Part shown: positions 19,206 to 27,443 of the stretch, piece by piece | How positions within the stretch are numbered: the stretch's first letter is position 1 | How the letters are laid out: each line of letters opens with the position of its first letter | Source of the DNA: Craspedostauros australis | Lineage: Eukaryota; Bacillariophyta; Bacillariophyceae; Mastogloiales; Achnanthaceae | Direction: 5' to 3' | NCBI GenBank assembly: GCA_026770025.1 | Contig: JAMXDE010000017.1 | Location: 372,001 to 436,000, forward strand | Length of the DNA: 64,000 nucleotides | Notes under the pieces: generated by a model | What the model was told of the DNA's origin: nothing | The model's database searches: none | What the model saw: the letters and a program-made list of their open reading frames with translations, nothing else | Position numbers and translations under genes: made by a program

Positions 19206-20135
19206 ATGTTACAATACCAAACGCGAAAAGAAGAACAAGCCCAAACCATCACCCGCGACCAGATCCTCGCGGCTGTGCAACAGGGCGACACGCAAACTGT
19301 GCAACGATGGATGAGCCAAGTCACGAAACGAGCATCGCACCAATCGCATGCCAAGCGAAGGATGCGAATCGATCCCATCAACGCGGCAGTCTATGATGGC
19401 AAATCGTTGCTGCACCACGCTTGCGGTAGCGGTCATGTGGAGATCATCGACTGCGTTGTCTCATCGAACGCAGCAAACATAGAAGTGACTGATAACAAAT
19501 GTCATACCCCGTTGGGATACGCATGCCTCCATGGCCATTTGGAAGCTGTGAAGTACCTCATGATGCGCACTGACGCGAACATCAATCGACGTGGCGGTGA
19601 CGGTTCCACGCCTTTGGATCTGGCGTGCTTCGCTGGGAAGACAGACGTTGTGAAGTTCCTGATGGGCTGTGGGAAGGTCGACATGAGCGTGTTCGCTCAG
19701 AGGAGAGATACGCCATTGCATCAAGCCTGTTTGGGAGGTGATTTGGGAACGGTGCAGTGGTTGATTACGCAGGATGGTGTCGACATCAATGTTCGAGACG
19801 ATGATAATTTCACGCCATTCCAGTACGCGTGTCAGGAGAATCATGTGGATGTGGTCAAACATCTCCTCTGCGTTGGCAGCGTGGACGTGAACATGCGTGA
19901 CGATGATGGCGAATCTGTGCTGCATGACGCATGTCGTCACGGGTACATCGAGCTCGTGCGGTGTCTGCTCAAAGCTGATGGTATTGATGTCAACCTACGG
20001 AACGTCGAGGGCAAGACCCCGATCAGTATTGCACGCCAAAACGAAAACGTGGAGATCATTGGCTACCTCCTTGCATCTGGCAGAGTCCAGAATCTCAAGA
20101 CAGCGACACGGAACACCACAGAAGCGTGGCGGTGA
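19206..20135 (+). CDS. Ankyrin-repeat protein
   Basis: The 309-residue product consists almost entirely of about six to seven ankyrin repeats from residue 60 onward, each with the pattern G-x-TPLHxAC-xxG-xxxxVxxLL, for example DGKSLLHHACGSGHVEII and RRDTPLHQACLGGDLGTV. Loops often carry D-V-N-x-R-D-D, the usual repeat linker. The N-terminal 60 residues are basic and Gln-rich, with DQILAAVQQGDTQTVQRWM as a capping repeat. There is no signal peptide, membrane segment or additional enzymatic domain, so it is probably a cytosolic or nuclear interaction scaffold. The start ATG at 19206 is the first in frame. Confidence 0.85.
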   Translation: MLQYQTRKEEQAQTITRDQILAAVQQGDTQTVQRWMSQVTKRASHQSHAKRRMRIDPINAAVYDGKSLLHHACGSGHVEIIDCVVSSNAANIEVTDNKCHTPLGYACLHGHLEAVKYLMMRTDANINRRGGDGSTPLDLACFAGKTDVVKFLMGCGKVDMSVFAQRRDTPLHQACLGGDLGTVQWLITQDGVDINVRDDDNFTPFQYACQENHVDVVKHLLCVGSVDVNMRDDDGESVLHDACRHGYIELVRCLLKADGIDVNLRNVEGKTPISIARQNENVEIIGYLLASGRVQNLKTATRNTTEAWR

Positions 20136-20368
20136 TCGGAAAAGTCTCTCGAGCGTCACATTTTCTGATGCTAGCCACTTTCTCTCTCTCGGATCGAAAT
20201 AATTCATATACAATCATGAGTATTCAAAGATTGCTCTATTGGATATGCTTGCCTCTGCTGGTCTGATGTACCCTCTTTCTCTCTGCAGAGAGAAGCGTCG
20301 AGAATTTTATTCCGTCTCATTCGAAGATACTACCGAAGGGACTCCGCCTCCGCCTCTTCTTTTGTCTT

Positions 20369-20944
20369 CTAAGTTCTGAGTGTATCACCGCCACCTCTGT
20401 TGCCGTCGAGACCGTCAACCTTCGTTTTCATCTCCCGAACGCACAGCTTGCACTGCAACTCCACCCCAAGCATCTTATCCCGACCTTCCTTGGTGGTGAC
20501 CCATGGGCGTTCGGTCATTGGCGGATCGTGCCGCACATGCTGAGAGTGACCGCATCGCAACTTGGCGACCCAATGCTGTTCTTCATCCTGGAAGTAGCCC
20601 ACGATGGGTTGTAGCTTGGCTATTTCGTTAGATGATACTGCCCCATCGGACGACGACGACGACGATGATAGCCACGAGGAAAGAAATCGCCGTCGTTGCG
20701 GCTTGCTTTTCGCACCATCATTCTCTCTGTTGAGCTTGTCGGTATTGTTCTTGTCTTGCATTGCCCGAAAGGTGCTGTACTGATAGCCCACCATGCGTGC
20801 GCAGGACGCCGTGCCATGGGACCAGCACGAAGACGGGACCCTCGCCAATGCAGATGGGAGGATACCTGTCACTCTTGAGCTCGCCATCAACGCTGTGATG
20901 GCCAACATCGCAATCAGACGGAACTTTGAATGGACACAAGTCAT
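20369..20944 (-). CDS. DUF3565 domain protein with N-terminal leader
   Basis: From the first in-frame ATG (20944; the upstream frame begins only at TTG) the protein has 191 residues. The C-terminal part contains IVGYFQDEEQHWVAKLRCG, HSQHVRHDPPMTERPWV and LGVELQCKLC, which matches the bacterial DUF3565 domain almost block for block: conserved Cys-Gly-His, HVRHxPP, RPWV and a terminal C-x-x-C that together suggest a small metal-binding fold. The N-terminus (MTCVHSKFRLIAMLAITALMASSRVTG) looks like a signal or organelle-targeting sequence, followed by a Ser-rich linker. The family's biochemical function is unknown. Because it is chiefly bacterial, a transferred or organelle-derived gene is plausible. 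The retroelement lies 283 bp upstream. Confidence 0.75.
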   Translation of the reverse strand: MTCVHSKFRLIAMLAITALMASSRVTGILPSALARVPSSCWSHGTASCARMVGYQYSTFRAMQDKNNTDKLNRENDGAKSKPQRRRFLSSWLSSSSSSSDGAVSSNEIAKLQPIVGYFQDEEQHWVAKLRCGHSQHVRHDPPMTERPWVTTKEGRDKMLGVELQCKLCVREMKTKVDGLDGNRGGGDTLRT

Positions 20945-21222
20945 CGCTTTGGTTGCAGGCTCTGTTGGTTCCTTTCGCAGACTTGATGTGAGTTTTGGAA
21001 ATGTATGGTGAAAATGGAAAGCTGTTGTGGTCGTTCCTCTTGTTGTTGTTGTTGCGTTTCTCGTGCAAATGGGAGTGTGAGTCCCCGTCAACGTCGTCGT
21101 TGCGCTTGAAGGTTGCGGATCTGGTGCGGCTGCGGGTTCTTTCTCTCCTTTCTTCCTCTCTCTGTGTGAAGCCTTTGTGACACAAATGTTCCTCCACTCT
21201 CAGTGATGACAAAGGCAGAGTT

Positions 21223-21227
21223 CTCTT
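21223..21227 (+). repeat. Target-site duplication, left copy (CTCTT)
   Basis: CTCTT precedes the 5' LTR directly and is repeated directly after the 3' LTR at 26157-26161; a 5-bp duplication is typical of Copia integrases. Confidence 0.9.
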
Positions 21228-21365
21228 TGTTGGTATACGGTCGAAGGCCAGACGGAGCAGCAAATGAACCCCTGTTCACAGCCTCAGCAGAGACAACAGA
21301 GACGAGTCATAATAACTTCACATCACACACACACACACTACTCGTATCGTCTCCCGATCATCACA
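21228..21365 (+). repeat. 5' LTR (138 bp)
   Basis: The repeat begins TGTTGGTATACGG and ends CCCGATCATCACA. It matches the 3' copy at every base I compared, including an internal CA microsatellite, where slippage would be expected first. Confidence 0.95.
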
Positions 21366-21375
21366 GGTTATGAGG
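21366..21375 (+). other. Primer-binding site, half-tRNA-iMet type
   Basis: GGTTATGAGG follows the LTR directly. GGTTATG is complementary to CAUAACC, the anticodon loop of initiator tRNA-Met, and Drosophila copia starts its primer site with the same bases, priming from a cleaved tRNA half. A canonical TGG start (tRNA 3' end) is absent. Confidence 0.65.
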
Positions 21376-21504
21376 AAATACGCTTATACTATATAAGACA
21401 ATCCCCATTGCTTCGTCACCCTCTCTGTATTTTGGAAATCCCCATCCAAACGCAGCTCATCTCATCTCTCTCTTCGCTCAACGCCTCGTTCCATCGCCGC
21501 CATC

Positions 21505-22923
21505 ATGCCCACCAGTGACAACCCCGACAAAACTCCGTTCCACGACACAGAGGAACTCTTCCGTCGCCTCAACTGGACATGGCTCACTGACTTTTCCAAG
21601 CATTCCAAAATCACCTCTGATGGTGAATTTGCTGACTTCCTCGATACCTCTGACGAGGAGTTCGAGGCTGTCTTGGACGGCTGGAAGTCTGGCTCCATCA
21701 CTCGTTGTTTCGAGCTCCGCAATCTTCGCGCATACGCGGAAGCGAACCCTGATTTCGACGCATGGTTCACCACACTGGAACGCCCTGTACTCCGCGCATT
21801 CGGCAAGGCCAAAAAGCCTCCCGCTGTTCGCGACAAGTCTTCCCCTGAAGCCCGTGGTGCCTCTGGTACCCTTGTATCTGGCGGTACCACCGACAATGCC
21901 CGTCCCTCCGAACATGGTGATGCCTCTACACCCCGCGGTGACACGCCCATTGCAACCGCAGGCTGTGGTGTTGGCACCAGTGATGCTCCTCTTGATGTTG
22001 GTGAAGAACCAGCGCCTGCCGTCGACTTCATCATTGGCTCTGGCCTTACCTGCGCTGTGGCACGCAACAACCCTGCCACTCTCCCTCATTTTCACTTCGA
22101 AGAGGTTCCCATGGCCATGGAGCCCTCGTATGCCGCCATTGGCTACTGGCAGCGCTGGGAACTGAAGCTTGCTGGGGACGCGCCCGCTGGAGTACTCAAG
22201 TGGTACACACAGCTCCAAGCCGAGGCTGCTGGTGTGGACATCCACATCTGTCCGCTTTCCGCGTTCAGTCTGCAGTGCTCCATCATTCCGCGCAACACTT
22301 CACGCGAGCGTGTCATCCGCGCTGGCAAGTGGCTGAACAAGAAATTGCAACAGAAGGACATCCTCGATCTGGACGACCCTGCCATCTCCCTATTCTATTC
22401 TGGGACTTTTGGCATGTCGCCACACCATTTGTCATCCTTCCTTTTCCTTCATCAAGTGCTCTCCGACACGTACATGCGTGTTGCCAACGCCGTGAGTCAA
22501 GCACCTGAGTATGGCAATTTGCAAGACGTCATCAAGTTCGCCACGGCATTATTAGAGTTCCAACAGACCGAGAGCGTTGTTCACCGTCGCACGATCACTG
22601 ATGTGGAGCTCTCCCGCCGATTCCTCGAAGGTCTTCGTTCTCACCACATGCCTGTGGAGCACCACATCACGTCTCTGTCCCTGGTGCCAGGCAACAAGCG
22701 CGTACCTCCTCACCTACACGTGTCGGCTCTTGCCCGTACCATCAGAGGCGATCCCACTGCCTCTACGTCCAATGCTGGCCACCATGCGGGCACGGTTGCC
22801 AGGGCTGTTGCACTTGTCCATCAAGGACGTGACTTGGCAAGCAATGACAGCGACAGTGACGGCGATGACGAGCGTACAGCGCAGATCCTTTTCCAGGATT
22901 TTCTTCTCGCCGGCCGGAAGTAG
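21505..22923 (+). CDS. gag: Copia-type Gag
   Basis: The 472-residue ORF is the first in the element and starts at an ATG in good context (GCCGCCATCATGC). It should form the capsid-like particle. The helical central region (residues about 205-400, including GYWQRWELKLAGDAPAGVLKWY and LLEFQQTESVVHRRTI) fits a Copia Gag. No CCHC zinc knuckle was found in the C-terminal region, which instead ends in an acidic SDSDGDDE tail, so RNA packaging must use another surface or a partner. The pol frame (-1 relative to gag) is open from 22869, overlapping the gag end by about 54 nt, so -1 frameshifting or re-initiation at 22971 could make Pol. Confidence 0.8.
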   Translation: MPTSDNPDKTPFHDTEELFRRLNWTWLTDFSKHSKITSDGEFADFLDTSDEEFEAVLDGWKSGSITRCFELRNLRAYAEANPDFDAWFTTLERPVLRAFGKAKKPPAVRDKSSPEARGASGTLVSGGTTDNARPSEHGDASTPRGDTPIATAGCGVGTSDAPLDVGEEPAPAVDFIIGSGLTCAVARNNPATLPHFHFEEVPMAMEPSYAAIGYWQRWELKLAGDAPAGVLKWYTQLQAEAAGVDIHICPLSAFSLQCSIIPRNTSRERVIRAGKWLNKKLQQKDILDLDDPAISLFYSGTFGMSPHHLSSFLFLHQVLSDTYMRVANAVSQAPEYGNLQDVIKFATALLEFQQTESVVHRRTITDVELSRRFLEGLRSHHMPVEHHITSLSLVPGNKRVPPHLHVSALARTIRGDPTASTSNAGHHAGTVARAVALVHQGRDLASNDSDSDGDDERTAQILFQDFLLAGRK

Positions 22924-22970
22924 AGCAGCTCTCCGGTGAACGGCTACTGCCCGTTGCTCGCCCATGCGGG

Positions 22971-25900
22971 ATGCAAAAAGGCACGCCCACCAGCGTTGCA
23001 TCACCGCTACAAACTGCCTCAACCCAAGTGCAGCACACGGATCCGGATTGTTTCATAACGTCCACGACGGTCCCGCTCCGTGCAAATGCGCTTGCAGGGT
23101 CTCGCGAAGGCGAATGGCGCCGCCGAATCCATGGTCAGTGTGATCTCGGTGCCAACGTCTGTGCGACTCCTCATGCGCGTCTCCTCTGTGACTATACCGC
23201 ATTTACTACTCCTTCCAGCCTCGAAGCAGCGGAATCGTCTTCGCCTGCTATGGAGTGCCCAGGAGAAGGATACATGCGGCTATCCTGCGGCGACGGCGCG
23301 CATCTTTCGGTGCACACTCTTCTGTGCCCACGACTGGCTGACACGCTTGTGTCGCCACAGTCCATCATCGGACAACATGACAACCCTTACACCAGCTTCG
23401 GCGTTGAATCCACCCAGCGCAATGCTCACATCGTCTTCAAGTCTCCGGCTAACAACCTTCGAGTGCCGCTGTACATTCGCAACGGTCTGTACTTCTTCGG
23501 AGGCGTCCATCCACATGCCATGACCTTGAGGCAGGCCTCGCCTACGCTCCTGTCGGAACTTTGGCATCTACGACTTGGACATGTGGGCATGGCACAGCTG
23601 CAGAAGCTTTCCAAGTGCTCCACCGGTATTCCAGCATCTGTTACGCGACACATTCACCCACTTCGACACTGTGACACGTGCAGCAAGGCAGGATCTCAAC
23701 ATGCCAAGATTCCGGCGACAGCGTGTGTAGTACCACTTCCGTTGGGAGACATTCTCGATCATTCGCATGTTCATGCTTCTGCTGCAAGGTGCACAGAGAC
23801 TGGTCAAGTCGATATTGTGCATGTTGACACAACCGACGAGCTGTTTGGGTATCTATTCAGCCAGAGTGTGGACGTGCGTGGTATGGACGGCTTCCTTGGA
23901 TTTGAGTTGCGGTGCGATAAGCAACGGCATTGGATTCAGCTTCAGCAGTGCAAGTCAGGCCAACCAGCTGCACGTATCACGCGATGGCGGTCCAGGCTGC
24001 ACAAGACGCACCTCATTTCGATTCAAGGCCAACAGGTGCATACAGTCATGGACGCGTGGCAAGCCATACAGACCCTGCATGATCAGCGTGTTTCCACTGC
24101 GGAGTTTGTGTTCACATTCGATGACGTTCGCAACAGCCTATCTCAACACGGGGTCCCGCAGATGTACTTCGATCAGATGAAGCATGTTGGAGATATCATC
24201 GAAACGTCCGCTCCCAAGGCGCATGCCACCAGTGTCACCAATGCACCCGTCAAACTCACTCGACAAGTGCTTCTACAGCAAGATGACTGGGAGCAGTGGC
24301 AGGCCGCAGAATTCAAGCAGCTGGACCAATACGATGCACAACAAATGTTTGGCGATCCTGTTCCAGCTCCCGCAGACGCCGCCATCTTCAATTGGGTCTG
24401 GGTCTATGTGGTCAAGACACATGAGAATAATTGGAAGAAGGCACGTGCTGTTTGCGATGGCTCTACCAGAGGAGGACATGCTCGGATATTCGGACACACC
24501 TATGCGGCTACGCCTGATTTAACGGAGTTCAGGATTCTCCTTGGCATTGCTGCAATCCAACAGCTCAAGGTGTACAGCTCGGATGTCATGAACGCTTTTG
24601 CGGAAGCCCCAACTGGCGAACAACGATACTTCATGAAAGTGGGTGAGCCGTATCAAGCATGGTGGCAGCAGAAACATGGCACCACTATTCCTCGCGGCCA
24701 TGTCATCCCGGTCAACAAGAAACTTCAAGGTCATCCTGAAGCGCCTCGCCTCTGGAGCAAGCACATCACTGGCATCCTACAACAAATCGGGTTCACTTCG
24801 ACAACCCATGCTCCTTGTTTGTACACTGGGGCCATTGGTCACAACAAGATCTACGTCCTACGTCAAGTGGATGACTTTGCAGTCGCTGCTCCATCACAGA
24901 GTGTCTTCGATACATTCTGCGACGTGCTCGACAAGCGCCTCTTCCAGCCCATCACTCGACAAGGACTCATGGTGCACTATAATGGACTCAGTGTTGATCA
25001 AGCTCAGCGATTCGTGCGCATCCATTGCACATCTTACGTGGACAAGATGCTGGAGCGCAACAAGTGGCAGAACATGCGGCACACTCGCAGATTGCCTATG
25101 CTGTCGGACAACTCGTATGTCAAGACTTTGGACAATGCTGACGTTCCAAACGATGACAAGGAGCAAGCCGCTCTGGCCACAAGGTTCAAGTTTGGGTACT
25201 GCCAAGCCATCGGAGAGCTCATATGGGCTATGATATCATGCCGTCCTGACATTTCTTTTCCCGTTGTCAAACTCTCTCAATTCTCAAACAATCCAGGTGA
25301 AGCTCACTTCGAAGCTGTCAAGTTCCTCATGCGGTATGTCGCGAGCACCAGAGACTATGGCATAACCTACTGGCGACAAACGTCACTCGTCGATCTTCCC
25401 GATGTGCCGGCCCCATCCAAGCTGTCACCACCTGGCGATTCTACGCACAACATCCATACCACGCGCCAGCTCGAGGCTTCTACGATATATGGGTACGTCG
25501 ACGCCGATTGGGGTGTTGATATACGTCACCGCCGGTCCATGTCAGGCATCGTCCTGATGTTTGCAGGTGGTGCCATCGCATGGAAGGCCAGGGTTCAGCC
25601 CACGGTCTCCATGAGCAGCACAGAGGCGGAATTTGTTGCAGCCAGTGATGCCGGCAAGATGGCTCTTTGGCTGCGATCGATTCTCCATGAAGTTGGCGTG
25701 ACACAACCGTTCGCAACCCCCATCTTCGAGGATAATCGCGGTGCCCGGCTGATGGCCAGTGCCAGTCAGCCCACTCGGAACTCAAGACACATAGCCATCC
25801 GAGAATTCGCGGTCCTCGATTGGGTCGAGACAGACCTTGTCGCCTATCCAGAGGTCTCCTCAGAGATGAATGCATCTGATATCTGCACGAAACAGACACC

Positions 25901-25988
25901 CGTGGTCCTGTTCTTTTGGCACGTTGACCTAGTTATGGGTCGCAACGTGCCCTCATATGTAAACGACTACAGGAGTCCGGATTTGTAA
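22971..25988 (+). CDS. pol: Copia-type Pol lacking the integrase catalytic core
   Basis: 1005 residues. A protease-like segment begins at CDLGAN (residue 57), where the usual DS/TG is DLG. The GAG-pre-integrase zinc motif follows: LWHLRLGHVG (about 198) and CDTC (234-237). The DDE core that should come next is missing; within about 65 residues the protein enters a PDZ-like segment (about 304-385) and then the linker DWEQWQAAEFKQLDQYDAQQ. Reverse transcriptase (about 470-700) has SDVMNAF and QVDDFAVAA (632-640), a variant of YVDD. RNase H (about 838-975) keeps D844, E885 and D921. Frames are open throughout. Expression depends on frameshifting, re-initiation or splicing from gag. Confidence 0.85.
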   Translation: MQKGTPTSVASPLQTASTQVQHTDPDCFITSTTVPLRANALAGSREGEWRRRIHGQCDLGANVCATPHARLLCDYTAFTTPSSLEAAESSSPAMECPGEGYMRLSCGDGAHLSVHTLLCPRLADTLVSPQSIIGQHDNPYTSFGVESTQRNAHIVFKSPANNLRVPLYIRNGLYFFGGVHPHAMTLRQASPTLLSELWHLRLGHVGMAQLQKLSKCSTGIPASVTRHIHPLRHCDTCSKAGSQHAKIPATACVVPLPLGDILDHSHVHASAARCTETGQVDIVHVDTTDELFGYLFSQSVDVRGMDGFLGFELRCDKQRHWIQLQQCKSGQPAARITRWRSRLHKTHLISIQGQQVHTVMDAWQAIQTLHDQRVSTAEFVFTFDDVRNSLSQHGVPQMYFDQMKHVGDIIETSAPKAHATSVTNAPVKLTRQVLLQQDDWEQWQAAEFKQLDQYDAQQMFGDPVPAPADAAIFNWVWVYVVKTHENNWKKARAVCDGSTRGGHARIFGHTYAATPDLTEFRILLGIAAIQQLKVYSSDVMNAFAEAPTGEQRYFMKVGEPYQAWWQQKHGTTIPRGHVIPVNKKLQGHPEAPRLWSKHITGILQQIGFTSTTHAPCLYTGAIGHNKIYVLRQVDDFAVAAPSQSVFDTFCDVLDKRLFQPITRQGLMVHYNGLSVDQAQRFVRIHCTSYVDKMLERNKWQNMRHTRRLPMLSDNSYVKTLDNADVPNDDKEQAALATRFKFGYCQAIGELIWAMISCRPDISFPVVKLSQFSNNPGEAHFEAVKFLMRYVASTRDYGITYWRQTSLVDLPDVPAPSKLSPPGDSTHNIHTTRQLEASTIYGYVDADWGVDIRHRRSMSGIVLMFAGGAIAWKARVQPTVSMSSTEAEFVAASDAGKMALWLRSILHEVGVTQPFATPIFEDNRGARLMASASQPTRNSRHIAIREFAVLDWVETDLVAYPEVSSEMNASDICTKQTPVVLFFWHVDLVMGRNVPSYVNDYRSPDL

Positions 25989-25992
25989 CTTC

Positions 25993-26018
25993 CGCTGACT
26001 GCGTCAGCGTGGGGGGGG
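25993..26018 (+). promoter_or_regulatory. Hairpin plus polypurine tract
   Basis: A 7-bp perfect hairpin (CGCTGAC, loop TGC, GTCAGCG) at 25993-26009 is followed by a run of eight G (26011-26018) that abuts the 3' LTR. The G run is the expected primer for plus-strand DNA synthesis; the hairpin's role is unknown. Confidence 0.7.
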
Positions 26019-26156
26019 TGTTGGTATACGGTCGAAGGCCAGACGGAGCAGCAAATGAACCCCTGTTCACAGCCTCAGCAGAGACAACAGAGACGAGTCA
26101 TAATAACTTCACATCACACACACACACACTACTCGTATCGTCTCCCGATCATCACA
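26019..26156 (+). repeat. 3' LTR (138 bp)
   Basis: Same length and sequence as the 5' LTR (TGTTGG...CATCACA). It ends 258 bp before the DDRGK1-like start codon, so its promoter or polyadenylation signals may affect that gene. Confidence 0.95.
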
Positions 26157-26161
26157 CTCTT
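26157..26161 (+). repeat. Target-site duplication, right copy (CTCTT)
   Basis: Direct copy of 21223-21227, marking the right end of the insertion. Confidence 0.9.
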
Positions 26162-26414
26162 TGTTTCCGTCAATTTGCGTTCTCGTTTCGAGTGCCAGAT
26201 TTACATTCAATGCATGTAATTACCGCGACTTCCAACATATTGCCGCATCTCCCCGCAACCAAACGAAAGATCTCGAACGCGACTCATCGCAACTCTCTTT
26301 GGATACGATCTACACCTATCCGCCATCACTTCATCCAGCTCACAGAAAAGCAGTTGCACCACTTACAATCCAATCCATACCATATCCATACCATATCCAT
26401 CAGCAAACACAAGC

Positions 26415-27443
26415 ATGCCATCCACAAGTGGACCACTCGGCGACGCACCCGATGTGTCCGTCGGTTTCTCGGATACGTTCCTCGTGGGCGTTTCGTTGGT
26501 GGGATTCGTGGCACTGGCAGGCATGATGTACAGCATCGTCCTGACACGTCTCAAGACGGCGCAGGAGATTGAGGAGGAAGACATGGATGGGGAACTGAAC
26601 TACAATGATCGATTGGTGCGTGCCGACGTGGCCACGCTGAGCCGTGCCGAACGCCGTGCGCGTGCGCGGCACATTATGAAGCAGCAGCGGCGGCGGCAGG
26701 TGCCGGGCGAGAACGAGGCCGACAACGATGGTGGCCCGCGTGCCATCCAACCACAGGAAGATGCGGATGGCGCCAGTCCTCAGAACAACGCGCTGTCGCG
26801 CAAGGAACGCCAGAAGGCCGCCAAGGCCGCTGAGAAGGAGCAGCGGAAGCTGTTTGACGAGGAGCGCCTTCGTCAGCAAGCGATCGCCCAACGCGAGGCG
26901 CAGTTGCAGAAGCAGGAGAGGGAGAAGATTCAGGCCGAGCGGAGGGAGATAGAGAAGGCGGGACGCAAGGCGCGGGAGCAGCGTGAAGAGATGGAACGGT
27001 ACGAGGCGTGGAACTCATTTATTGCCGCTGGCGAAATTGAAGTTGACGACGAGGAGAATCGTCATGATGACAATGACGGCGATGACGACGACGATGGCAA
27101 CAGCAGCAACAGAAACAGCAAGGACGACAACGGCTGTCTCGATGATGACAGACGATCAAAAGGATTATCGCTGCAATCGTTTGTTGAGAGATGCCGTGCC
27201 GATGGCATCATCCAAACGGATGAGTTGGCCGCTGAATTGAACGTGTCCGTCGGCAGGATCCATGATCGCATCGATGAGCTTATTGCCAGCAAGCGTGTGA
27301 GTGGCATGTTAGACGCTGGCACATGTCGATTCGCGCATCTCACACAAGGTCAACTATCTTCGATCGCACAAAGATTGGAGCAGATGGATACCTTGGCACT
27401 GCAGAATGTGCTGGATGTCGCGATGCAAGAGATGAGGTCTTGA
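26415..27443 (+). CDS. DDRGK domain-containing protein 1 (UFBP1)-like
   Basis: The 342-residue product has an N-terminal membrane segment (residues about 21-42, FLVGVSLVGFVALAGMMYSIV), a long charged helix (about 115-200: SRKERQKAAKAAEKEQRKLFDEERLRQQAIAQ in two blocks) and YEAWNSF, exactly the architecture of DDRGK1/UFBP1, the ER-anchored UFL1 partner in UFMylation. The C-terminal winged-helix region is present (LQSFVERCRADGIIQTDELAAELN... IDELIASKRVSG). The name-giving DDRGKF is not: the equivalent position reads LDAGTCRF. An acidic Asp/Asn insert separates the helix from the winged helix. The start ATG (26415) is first in frame. The retroelement's 3' LTR lies 258 bp upstream, within the likely promoter or 5' UTR. 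Confidence 0.85.
   Translation: MPSTSGPLGDAPDVSVGFSDTFLVGVSLVGFVALAGMMYSIVLTRLKTAQEIEEEDMDGELNYNDRLVRADVATLSRAERRARARHIMKQQRRRQVPGENEADNDGGPRAIQPQEDADGASPQNNALSRKERQKAAKAAEKEQRKLFDEERLRQQAIAQREAQLQKQEREKIQAERREIEKAGRKAREQREEMERYEAWNSFIAAGEIEVDDEENRHDDNDGDDDDDGNSSNRNSKDDNGCLDDDRRSKGLSLQSFVERCRADGIIQTDELAAELNVSVGRIHDRIDELIASKRVSGMLDAGTCRFAHLTQGQLSSIAQRLEQMDTLALQNVLDVAMQEMRS

Larger units (their letters stand above)
21228..26156 (+). mobile_element. Ty1/Copia-type LTR retrotransposon, integrase core missing
   Basis: The 4929-bp element has two identical 138-bp LTRs (TG...CA), a 5-bp target duplication, a copia-type primer site, a purine tract next to the 3' LTR, a gag ORF (21505-22923) and a pol ORF (22971-25988). 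The order protease, GAG-pre-integrase zinc motif, reverse transcriptase, RNase H places it in Ty1/Copia; a diatom CoDi-type lineage is likely. The roughly 250-residue DDE integrase core is absent, so it would need integrase in trans. LTR identity and open frames imply recent insertion. It sits between the divergent DUF3565 and DDRGK1-like genes. Confidence 0.93.

Noticed and set aside
21310-21340. CA repeat as an independent microsatellite
   Set aside because: It lies inside the LTR and is present identically in both copies, so it belongs to the element.
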